Assembly: GCA_028289725.1 (NCBI GenBank)
Contig: JANQOH010000383.1
Coordinates: 1-11,874 of the forward strand
DNA: 11,874 nucleotides
From: Alphaproteobacteria bacterium
GTDB taxonomy: Bacteria > Pseudomonadota > Alphaproteobacteria > UBA7887
Reading direction: 5' to 3'
The translations under genes were made by a program, and so were the position numbers. Under the pieces are notes generated by a model, which was not told where the DNA came from, did not search any database, and saw only the letters and a program-made list of their open reading frames with translations. Below are positions 1 through 6,224 of the stretch, one piece after another (positions within the stretch are counted from its first letter, which is position 1; each line of letters starts with the position of its first letter).

Positions 1-20
1 ACTTGCGATTTGAGCTTAGG

Positions 21-49
21 TGGCGGAGGCCGTCATCAAGGCCTCGCCA
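21..49 (-). terminator. Possible hairpin terminator after the 63-590 gene
   Basis: TGGC-(G)-GAGGCC at 21-31 pairs with GGCCTCGCCA at 40-49, giving ten base pairs with one bulged base and an 8-nt loop. It begins 13 nt past the stop codon of the minus-strand gene ending at 63. No U-run follows it on the minus strand (CCTAAGCTCAAATC), so it is not a textbook intrinsic terminator. It could instead stabilise the mRNA 3' end. No start codon leading into an open frame was found in bases 1-62 on the minus strand. Confidence 0.35.
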
Positions 50-62
50 TAAGTGTCCTTCC

Positions 63-590
63 TTAACCGGCGTCGTCCGGTCCGTCGGCGCTCGCGTCCG
101 CCGCTTCATCAGGCGCATCATCGCCGTTTTCGGCATCAGCGGCATCGGCATCCGCGTCGTCCTCGTCTTCAGGCTGTGAGAATTGGCGCAGGCGTTCAAT
201 CTGAGACGGGTTGGCGACTTCGATACAGCGCGGTTTACAGCTGTAGGTCGTCAGGACTTCCACATTGCGATGCACGGTGACGTGCCGATCGCGTTCCGCC
301 ACAACAACCAGGTCGTATTCCATGATCGGCTGACCAACGTCATCCAGCACGATCAGATTGGTTTCACCCGCCGCGAGACCCGTGAGGAAAAGCATGTTCG
401 GGTTTTCGACCGTCACGTCGGCGATTTCCGGATTGCCCACAATCACGATGGATGCCGGAATATCGAGGCGCAGGATTTCGGCCTTATCAAGACGGATGTT
501 CAGAGACTCGGCCATTGCCATGGTCGAGGCCAAGGCCCCGGCGACACCGGCCACGACCGCGGTTTTCAAAGCGCGCGAAAATCGCTGCAT
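63..590 (-). CDS. Secreted stand-alone pilus/secretin N-terminal-domain protein with acidic tail
   Basis: Predicted periplasmic protein of 175 aa. Residues 1-27 are a Sec signal peptide ending in AMA. Residues about 28-98 match the N-domain found at the front of CpaC/RcpA-type secretins (T2SS-T3SS_pil_N type), with the pattern VGNPEIADVTVENP, LTGLAAGETNLIVLD. After it comes a short segment with two cysteines (C118, C122), which could form a disulfide. The tail from about residue 141 is almost entirely Asp, Glu and Ala. The start at 590 was chosen because AAGGGGACG lies just upstream and the signal peptide begins there. A start at 668 would add 26 residues ahead of the signal peptide and run through the predicted promoter. 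No secretin beta-barrel domain is present, so it cannot itself form a pore. By inference it binds or regulates the Cpa secretin. It is a paralogue of the 859-1245 product. Confidence 0.85.
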   Translation of the reverse strand: MQRFSRALKTAVVAGVAGALASTMAMAESLNIRLDKAEILRLDIPASIVIVGNPEIADVTVENPNMLFLTGLAAGETNLIVLDDVGQPIMEYDLVVVAERDRHVTVHRNVEVLTTYSCKPRCIEVANPSQIERLRQFSQPEDEDDADADAADAENGDDAPDEAADASADGPDDAG

Positions 591-665
591 GTTTCGTCCC
601 CTTCCGGAAAACAGTCGTTCGGAGCGCCCACGGTTCGACCGTGCGGAATCCACGACATCATCTAT

Positions 666-697
666 CAATCTAGATTGGTCAATGCGAGCGTCAATGC
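666..697. promoter_or_regulatory. Palindrome and tandem GTCAATGC repeats over the predicted promoter
   Basis: CAATCTAGATTG (666-677) is a perfect 12-bp palindrome covering the predicted -10 box. Next to it GTCAATGC occurs twice in direct orientation (678-685 and 690-697), with a 12-bp period, spanning the spacer and -35 box. This layout is what a repressor or activator site overlapping a promoter looks like. No specific regulator is recognised. Confidence 0.4.
667..694 (-). promoter_or_regulatory. Predicted sigma70-type promoter for the 63-590 gene
   Basis: On the minus strand TTGACG (694-689) and TAGATT (672-667) are separated by 16 bp. This would place transcription initiation near 660 and leave a leader of about 70 nt before the ATG at 590. 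The -10 box lies inside the perfect palindrome CAATCTAGATTG (666-677). The prediction is by eye only. Confidence 0.4.
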
Positions 698-717
698 TGA
701 GAATAATAATAAGATAA

Positions 718-766
718 CGGCATTAAAATACTGTGATGAATGGCATTATTATCAATTTTAATGCCG
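718..766. repeat. 12-bp perfect inverted repeat with a third internal half-site (candidate operator)
   Basis: CGGCATTAAAAT (718-729) and ATTTTAATGCCG (755-766) are perfect inverted copies separated by 25 bp. A near-identical third copy, GGCATTATTAT, lies at 742-752, 23 bp after the first in the same orientation. The element is very AT-rich compared with the surrounding genes. It sits about 24 bp upstream of the predicted -35 box for the 63-590 gene and about 90 bp past the stop of the 859-1245 gene. It could be a protein-binding site or an RNA hairpin ending the upstream transcript. On the minus strand a U-rich stretch (TTATCTTATTATTATTC) follows it. Confidence 0.5.
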
Positions 767-858
767 CCAATCAGGCGCGAAACCCGGGCTTTGTTTACGA
801 TTTGCACCGACCTTGTTCAGACGTTTGGTGCGGTTTCGAAATCGTTGCGGAAGCGTCG

Positions 859-1245
859 CTACCCGCCGTGCCTCGTGTCATTCTGGGCGGTCTCCGTGGC
901 CTCTTTCCCTTCGATGCGCGTTGTCTCACCGGTCCGCGGTCCCTGCCCCACGGTGACGACCGCGCGCGCGCCGACAACCTCCAAGTTGAAATCCGCCACT
1001 GGTTCGCCGGATCGATCGAAAACCAACAGGTTCGTTTTGCCCGGTGCGAGCCCGGTCAAGCGCAAACGCGTCGGGCTATCGACAGTGACGTCCGCGATGA
1101 TTGGATTGCCGACCACAATCACCGACACGGGTTTCTCAAGCTGCAAAACCCTGGCCCCATCCAGCGCGACGGTCAATTGCTCCGCCCAGACTGGTAGTGG
1201 CGCAACGGCGAAGAGCATGAATGCGGCACCACAGACGGCTTTCAT
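859..1245 (-). CDS. Small secreted pilus/secretin N-terminal-domain protein
   Basis: Predicted periplasmic protein of 128 aa. Residues 1-21 form a signal peptide (hydrophobic core then VWA). Residues about 22-92 are a single N-domain with the same pattern as CpaC and the 63-590 product: VVGNPIIADVTVDSP followed by LTGLAPGKTNLLVFD. A polar, Thr/Glu-rich tail of about 30 residues follows, with no further domain. The ATG at 1245 has ACGGAGAT about 11 nt upstream, so the ribosome-binding site is acceptable. It is encoded upstream of its paralogue with 268 bp between stop and start. That gap contains a promoter-like region, so the two genes may be transcribed separately. Its role is inferred from the domain only: a possible binding partner of the secretin or of other N-domains. 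Confidence 0.85.
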   Translation of the reverse strand: MKAVCGAAFMLFAVAPLPVWAEQLTVALDGARVLQLEKPVSVIVVGNPIIADVTVDSPTRLRLTGLAPGKTNLLVFDRSGEPVADFNLEVVGARAVVTVGQGPRTGETTRIEGKEATETAQNDTRHGG

Positions 1246-1889
1246 GCTCCGAAATCTCCGTTTGCAAATGGCGGACGCAAGGCCGGCGACTAGAATCTGT
1301 CGCGAATGTTCCCCGACTGGGCGCGCGGTTCAGGCAATGTGGATAGGAACGCACCGCCTGATTAGCGAACGGACATGCGCCGGTTTTGTTCCCGAGATCC
1401 CTGCAAAGCAGCAAATATCGCGCTATGGTCGGTTCCGAAATCAATATGGCCGCACACGTCGCCACGCCGTTTGACCATGGTCACTTTCGCGCTTGGTCAC
1501 GGCGAGGCGCCCGCTTTCGAACAGCGCGATTACAGTTTTCAGGCCGAAATCGAACCAGTTGTGCTAGGATTTTAGAGAATCGATCGCTCGAATTTTGTAC
1601 GCGATCGTGATGATTCTTTGGGGCGGCTCACACGAAAAGACTTAGTCACACCGCGTAACACCGAGGTTGGGCGGGGCGTCGTTGTAACGAGGCCAGATGA
1701 GGCGGTGCCAGACACAGGCAGATTGAAATCGCCGCGCATATAGCCAGCGTTACACCAGATCAAAACGAAAACACCGTATCGAAACCTATTCGTTCCCTTG
1801 TCCGGCCGACGAGGATTTGTCAGGGCCTTTGGCGCATCTCAGTTTGCTTAACCTTCGCGATACTGTTTGACGTGTAAGACGGAGCGGTC
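1246..1889. other. Divergent intergenic region with palindromes, no gene seen
   Basis: This 644-bp spacer separates the start of the minus-strand N-domain gene (1245) from the plus-strand tadD start (1890), so it should contain two outward promoters. No clear -35/-10 pair could be picked by eye. Structures present are the perfect palindrome TGACCATGGTCA (1472-1483), with another GGTCAC half-site at 1495-1500, and an inverted repeat CGATCGC (1581-1587) / GCGATCG (1601-1607) flanked by AGAAT (1576-1580) and ATTCT (1613-1617). The open frames here show no protein-like composition and no homology I recognise. Confidence 0.5.
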
Positions 1890-2687
1890 ATGCACATATT
1901 TGCAAATCCAAAAACTCACCGGCGCCAAGATCAGCCATGGCGCAAAGCCGGCGCTGTTCTAATTGCGACGCTGCTGCTCGCCTCCTGCGCATCTTCGGCG
2001 CCCGAGGAAAGCGGTTTCCCCGCGAACGAGGATGCACTTACGGACACCTTGCGGCAAACGGCTGAGAACGCGGAGCGAGGCCTGCAATTCGAGGCCGCGG
2101 CAGGCCACTACGGCCGCTTGGCCGAGCGCGTTCCCGATTCCATCGAACCGCCGCTGGGTCAGGCGCGCAATCAACGCTACGCCGGTGCGCCAAGAGAAGC
2201 GATCAGCACATTGCGTCGCGCCATTGAGACGCACGGCGAAGAACCGCCATTATTGCTCGAGCTCGCGAAAGCACAGTTCGCCTCGGCACTGACGGCCGAT
2301 GCGGGCGACACACTCGCCCGACTTCGTGCCGAAACACCCGACGATTGGCAGGTGTACGCCATGTTGGGGATGTTGAGGGACAATAAGGGGGACTTCACGG
2401 AAGCACAGGAGCTGTATCGGCAAGCGTTGTCCCTGTCGCCGGACAATCCGACCGTGATCAACAATTATAGCCTGTCGTTGGCCCAAGCCGGCGAACTGAC
2501 ACAGGCCATTCAGTTGCTCGAACCCATTGCCTTCGGCGAACAGTCGACCGTTCAAACGCGGCAAAACCTTGCCATGCTCTACGTCCTGAACGGCGATTCC
2601 GAGAGCGCGGAAAAATTGGTCGAAGGCGATCTGCCACCCGACCTGGCGGCGCAAAATCTATCGACGTTTCAATCGCTCGCCGAATAG
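1890..2687 (+). CDS. tadD: TadD-like TPR lipoprotein of the Flp pilus system
   Basis: Protein of 265 aa. It has a type II signal peptide with lipobox L30-A-S-C33, so it should be lipidated and face the periplasm, probably at the outer membrane. The mature part is all-helical with tetratricopeptide-like repeats. The clearest are about residues 152-185 (WQVYAMLGMLRDNKGDF then A..LYRQALSLSPDNP) and 186-219. Degenerate repeats precede them from about residue 63. TadD proteins of Tad loci are lipoproteins with this architecture and are thought to assist secretin assembly. The ATG at 1890 has GGAG upstream. Unlike the usual tadA-B-C-D order, this gene lies on the opposite strand and faces tadC tail to tail, so it must have its own promoter. 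A generic TPR lipoprotein unrelated to TadD is the main alternative. Position next to tadC favours TadD. Confidence 0.75.
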   Translation: MHIFANPKTHRRQDQPWRKAGAVLIATLLLASCASSAPEESGFPANEDALTDTLRQTAENAERGLQFEAAAGHYGRLAERVPDSIEPPLGQARNQRYAGAPREAISTLRRAIETHGEEPPLLLELAKAQFASALTADAGDTLARLRAETPDDWQVYAMLGMLRDNKGDFTEAQELYRQALSLSPDNPTVINNYSLSLAQAGELTQAIQLLEPIAFGEQSTVQTRQNLAMLYVLNGDSESAEKLVEGDLPPDLAAQNLSTFQSLAE

Positions 2688-2719
2688 CCCGGCCGTCGAG
2701 CGACCAAATCAATCAGACG

Positions 2720-2743
2720 GTGTCGCGCTTGAAGGTGCGACAC
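2720..2743. terminator. Hairpin between convergent tadD and tadC
   Basis: GTGTCGC (2720-2726) pairs perfectly with GCGACAC (2737-2743). A further C-G and a G-U pair extend the stem to nine with a TTGAAG loop. It lies in the 93-bp gap between the stop codons of tadD (plus) and tadC (minus), where a bidirectional terminator is expected. Neither side has a good U-tract, so its termination strength is uncertain. Confidence 0.45.
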
Positions 2744-2780
2744 ATGTGTGGGTTGGGTCGTTCCGCGTTTGCCCGTGGCG

Positions 2781-3740
2781 CTACATTTTCATCACGCTCA
2801 TAACCGCCGGCCCCATGATCACGACGAACAAGGGCGGCAGGAAGAACACGATCATCGGAACCGTCAGCTGAGCCGGCAACGCGGCCGCCTTCTTCTCGGC
2901 GCGGTTCATGCGTTCGTCGCGACTTTCTTGTGACAAGACGCGCAGCGCGACAGCGATCGGCGTACCGTAGGTTTCAGCCTGAATGAGCGTGGTCGCCAAG
3001 GCGCGTACGGACGGCAAGCCCGTGCGTTCGGCGAAGTTCAAATAAGCCTTCCCGCGATCACCTAAGAAAGCGAGCTCAGCGGATGTCAGTCCGAACTCCT
3101 GCGCCAGTATGGGCGATGCATCCGCGACCTCTTCGGTGACCCGCGCGAAGGCCGCTTCGATCGAGGCGCCCGCCTCAACACAAATCGTCAGGAGATCGAG
3201 CGAATCCGGAAACGCCTTGCTCATTTCCTTTTGGCGCTTCTGAATAATGTTCGACACGATGATTTGCGGGAAATAGAAGCCGAACACGCCGGCCACGCCC
3301 GCATACAGAAGTTGTTGCGCCAAGGTCATGCCGTAGCGCTGCTGCACGGACAGCAAAAGCAACACCAGGAATGCCAGGAACACCGACGATGCCAAGCGCA
3401 CAAAGACGTAGGTTACGACCGACGACTGATTGCGCCAACCAGCCATGATGAGGCGCTGACGAACGCCCGCCGAAGACGCCAAACTCTCAAGCTTGAATTG
3501 GCTGAGAATCGCGCGGAACACGCTGGTGTGCGCTTGCGGGCGCCAGCGCACTTGTTGTTGGCCGCCGAGCGACGCACGCTGCTCGCGGCTCAATTCCTCG
3601 CGGCGTTTGGCGACCGATTCCATACGCACGAGCCGCGGATCGCGCCGCATAAGCGGCAGCGCAATCGCCATCACTGCCGCGAACGCCGCGATGAACGCGA
3701 GGACGACAACAAAATTCTCAGCGACGAATAGATCACCCAT
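2781..3740 (-). CDS. tadC: TadC inner-membrane platform protein
   Basis: Protein of 319 aa with a type II secretion F domain (GspF/TadC family). It is one of the two polytopic proteins forming the inner-membrane platform on which the TadA motor acts. Hydrophobic segments lie at about residues 10-30, 111-131, 144-163 and 287-316. The cytoplasmic F-domain core carries FPDSLDLLTICVEAGASI near 177-194, a motif typical of TadC. Its cytoplasmic loop is rich in charged helices (residues 31-65). It is the last gene of the minus-strand cpa run: tadB ends only 4 nt before its ATG. The ribosome-binding site is weak (GAG about 10 nt upstream), which suggests translational coupling to tadB. Confidence 0.93.
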   Translation of the reverse strand: MGDLFVAENFVVVLAFIAAFAAVMAIALPLMRRDPRLVRMESVAKRREELSREQRASLGGQQQVRWRPQAHTSVFRAILSQFKLESLASSAGVRQRLIMAGWRNQSSVVTYVFVRLASSVFLAFLVLLLLSVQQRYGMTLAQQLLYAGVAGVFGFYFPQIIVSNIIQKRQKEMSKAFPDSLDLLTICVEAGASIEAAFARVTEEVADASPILAQEFGLTSAELAFLGDRGKAYLNFAERTGLPSVRALATTLIQAETYGTPIAVALRVLSQESRDERMNRAEKKAAALPAQLTVPMIVFFLPPLFVVIMGPAVMSVMKM

Positions 3741-3744
3741 GGCG

Positions 3745-4758
3745 TCAGATCTCGAAGTTGATCATTTTGCGCATGATGAGCATGCCCATCAGCATCCAAA
3801 GACCTGCGCCGATGAGGGCTTTTTGCCCACCCGGTTCGGTAAACAGCGGCACCAGATAGTCCGGTGTCAGCACCTGCACCGCGAGCATGACGAAGAACGG
3901 CAACGCGCCGATGATCGCGGCGGACGCTTTCGCCTCGGATGAAAGCGCTTTGATCTTGTCGCGCAGCTTTTTGCGTTCGCGCAGAACCCGCGAAAGATTC
4001 TCGAGCGTATCCGCCAAGTTGCCGCCGGTCTGCTGCTGGATGGTCAGCACGATCGCAAAGAACTTGTACTCTGGCGTCGGAATCCGCTCGATACCGCGCC
4101 GGAGGATCTCGTCCATGGTCAGGCCGATTTTTTGGCCTTCCACCATCATCCGAAACTCTTCGCCCACTGGCCCCGGCGATTCCCGCCCGATAATCGCGAG
4201 ACACTCACCGACCGGCAGACCCGATTTGATACCGCGCACAATGATATCGAGTGCGTTCGCGAAATGCTGCGTGAACATCTTCTGGCGGCGTCCCGCCAAG
4301 AACAAAATCACGCGCCTGGGCAACATGATCGCGGCGAACACCGCCACCGGCGCCGCGCCGTACCAAGGATATCCGGTCATCAAATAGAGCAACGCCGCGA
4401 CCGCGCCGACCACCGCCGAGACAATCATGAAGCTCTTGGCTTGGATATCGAGGCCCGCCTGCATGAGTTGCATACGAATCTCGTTGCGGCCGCTCTTCTT
4501 CTTGCTTTGCGCCTCAAGTTCCTTCAGCCGCTCCTGCACGCGTCGGTGCCGGCCGCTTGCCGCAGCACGAGACGCCGTACTGGCGCCGCCCGGTCCTTGC
4601 GCAATGCCGAGGTTCGCCATGCGGGTCTTGAGCTTGGCACGCGGTCGCATCCCGACGACAGCCACCGTTGCCGCGAGCATGACAAAGATCATGACAGCCG
4701 CCGCGCCGGCGAGCGCGATGGCAAGTGTCGGGTCGATGTTTCCGGACAAATCAAGCAT
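3745..4758 (-). CDS. tadB: TadB inner-membrane platform protein
   Basis: Protein of 337 aa, the second F-domain platform component, expected to pair with TadC. There is an N-terminal membrane segment at about 12-36, then a basic and Ala/Ser-rich cytoplasmic stretch (37-90). Two adjacent hydrophobic segments lie near 108-146, the F domain at about 160-285 (HFANALDIIVRGIKSGLPVG, then TPEYKFFAIVLTIQQQTGGN), and C-terminal membrane segments near 270-287 and 303-329. Length and layout are normal for TadB. Its ATG overlaps the end of tadA by 8 bp, so the two are probably translationally coupled. Confidence 0.93.
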   Translation of the reverse strand: MLDLSGNIDPTLAIALAGAAAVMIFVMLAATVAVVGMRPRAKLKTRMANLGIAQGPGGASTASRAAASGRHRRVQERLKELEAQSKKKSGRNEIRMQLMQAGLDIQAKSFMIVSAVVGAVAALLYLMTGYPWYGAAPVAVFAAIMLPRRVILFLAGRRQKMFTQHFANALDIIVRGIKSGLPVGECLAIIGRESPGPVGEEFRMMVEGQKIGLTMDEILRRGIERIPTPEYKFFAIVLTIQQQTGGNLADTLENLSRVLRERKKLRDKIKALSSEAKASAAIIGALPFFVMLAVQVLTPDYLVPLFTEPGGQKALIGAGLWMLMGMLIMRKMINFEI

Positions 4759-6214
4759 TGGAGATTTCCAGCGCTTCGGCGAGTTTGGCGTCCAGGCCGA
4801 AATACCGCGCGCGGTCCCAGAACTGCGGGCGCAAGCCCGTTGGCTTATGACTGCCGATCACTTCGCCTTTCGCGCCCTCGCCTTCATATTCGAAAACGTA
4901 AAGGTCCTGCAGCGTGACCACGTCGCCTTCCATCCCGACGACTTCGGTGACGTGCGTTACCTTGCGCGAGCCGTCGCGCAACCGAGAAGCCTGCACAATC
5001 ACGTTCAATGCCGACGAAATCTGTTCGCGCGTCGCCTTCGGCGGCAACGTAAAGCCACCCATCGCGATCATGCTCTCAATCCTCGAGAGCGCCTCGCGCG
5101 GGCTGTTCGCATGGACCGTGCCCATCGAGCCGTCATGACCCGTGTTCATCGCTTGCAAGAGATCGAATGCTTCGGGTCCACGAACCTCACCCACGATGAT
5201 GCGATCGGGGCGCATACGTAAGCAGTTTTTCACGAGATCACGCATCGTAACCTCACCCGCTCCCTCAAGGTTGGCGGGCCTGGTCTCCAAGCGCACAACG
5301 TGTGGCTGCTGCAACTGCAGCTCCGCCGCGTCCTCGCAAGTCACGACGCGTTCGTTATGATCAATATAATTGCTAAGGCAATTAAGCAGCGTCGTCTTAC
5401 CGGAACCAGTACCGCCGGAAATCAAAATGTTGCAGCGGCTTGCGGCCGCAATCTGCAAAACAGCGGACAATTGCTCGCTGACACTGCCGAAATTCAGCAA
5501 ATCGCGAAGTTTCAGCTTGTCCTTCTTAAACTTACGAATGGTCAGCGTGGTGCCATCGATCGCCAAAGGGGGCGCGATCACATTCACACGAGAACCGTCC
5601 GCCAAACGCGCGTCACAAATCGGACTCGCTTCGTCGACCCGGCGACCGACGGCATTCACGATGCGCTGGCAAATGTTCATTAGCTGCGCATTGTCGCGGA
5701 ACTTTACATCGGTGAGCTCGACCTTACCGTTCGTCTCGATGTAAACGTTCTCGGGGCCGTTCACCATGATGTCGGCGATATCGTCTCGCGCCAAGAGCGG
5801 CTCTAGCGGTCCCAGACCAAGAACATCATTGCAGATGTCCGTGATGACCTGCTGCTGCTCCTGGGCGCTCAACACCAGGGTGCGCATGCTAATGATTTCA
5901 CTGACGATGTCGCTGATTTCCTCGCGAACCGCGTCAGGTGAAAGCGTGCTTAACTGTGCAAGATCGACCGCCTCGATCAGATCGTTAAAGACACTGATCT
6001 TGACTTCTTGAAGCTTGTGCTCGGCCGCGCTCTGCCGCTCGCGCGGCGTCTGCTGAATCGGCTCGAGCTCAATCGTCTCGGGCGTTTCTGGTTCTGGCGC
6101 AACAACCGGGTCTTCGATCGGCGAGTCGTCGACCAAAGTGTCCTCAAACGCCGTTTCGATCGGTGCTTGAGGGGGCGCCTTTTGAGGCGGCGATGATCCG
6201 CGCTTGCCAAACAT
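4751..6214 (-). CDS. cpaF: CpaF/TadA secretion motor ATPase
   Basis: Cytoplasmic ATPase of 487 aa in the type II/IV secretion (PilT/VirB11-like) superfamily. It powers Flp pilin assembly and, in studied Tad systems, retraction. Residues 1-60 are a Pro/Glu-rich, probably disordered leader. The N-terminal helical domain spans about 65-255 and the ATPase core about 256-430. The catalytic set is complete: Walker A GGTGSGKTT (267-275, K273), Asp box VTCEDAAEL (291-299, E294), Walker B region RIIVGEVRG (338-346, E343) and His box GSMGTVHAN (362-370, H368). The Arg-rich stretch around 333-345 (LRMRPDR...EVRG) is also typical. The start lies 10 nt past the cpaE stop with no good Shine-Dalgarno sequence, so coupling to cpaE translation is likely. 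It overlaps tadB by 8 bp. Confidence 0.97.
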   Translation of the reverse strand: MFGKRGSSPPQKAPPQAPIETAFEDTLVDDSPIEDPVVAPEPETPETIELEPIQQTPRERQSAAEHKLQEVKISVFNDLIEAVDLAQLSTLSPDAVREEISDIVSEIISMRTLVLSAQEQQQVITDICNDVLGLGPLEPLLARDDIADIMVNGPENVYIETNGKVELTDVKFRDNAQLMNICQRIVNAVGRRVDEASPICDARLADGSRVNVIAPPLAIDGTTLTIRKFKKDKLKLRDLLNFGSVSEQLSAVLQIAAASRCNILISGGTGSGKTTLLNCLSNYIDHNERVVTCEDAAELQLQQPHVVRLETRPANLEGAGEVTMRDLVKNCLRMRPDRIIVGEVRGPEAFDLLQAMNTGHDGSMGTVHANSPREALSRIESMIAMGGFTLPPKATREQISSALNVIVQASRLRDGSRKVTHVTEVVGMEGDVVTLQDLYVFEYEGEGAKGEVIGSHKPTGLRPQFWDRARYFGLDAKLAEALEISNA

Positions 6215-6224
6215 AAGCGCGCGA

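Noticed and set aside
591..668. Upstream in-frame start for the 63-590 gene
   Set aside because: It would put 26 charged residues before a clear signal peptide and run over the predicted promoter and palindrome, while the ATG at 590 has a good ribosome-binding site.
1136..1465. 109-codon minus-strand open frame overlapping the 859-1245 gene start
   Set aside because: It is a frame shadow of the N-domain gene and its leader, with an unnatural composition.
1828..1850. Sigma54-like promoter upstream of tadD (TTTGGCGCATCTCAGTTTGCTT)
   Set aside because: GG and GC are separated by 13 bp instead of the required 10.
1847..1852. TTAACC half of a CtrA box upstream of tadD
   Set aside because: No second TTAA at the required spacing of about 7 bp.
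2748..2933. Short plus-strand open frame over the end of tadC, considered as a possible pilin
   Set aside because: It is His/Arg-rich with no hydrophobic helix or prepilin cleavage motif, and is antisense to tadC.
5367..5384. TAATTGC-TAAG-GCAATTA hairpin inside cpaF/tadA
   Set aside because: It lies within well-conserved coding sequence just past the Walker A motif and is isolated. A seven-pair stem can arise from codon constraints.
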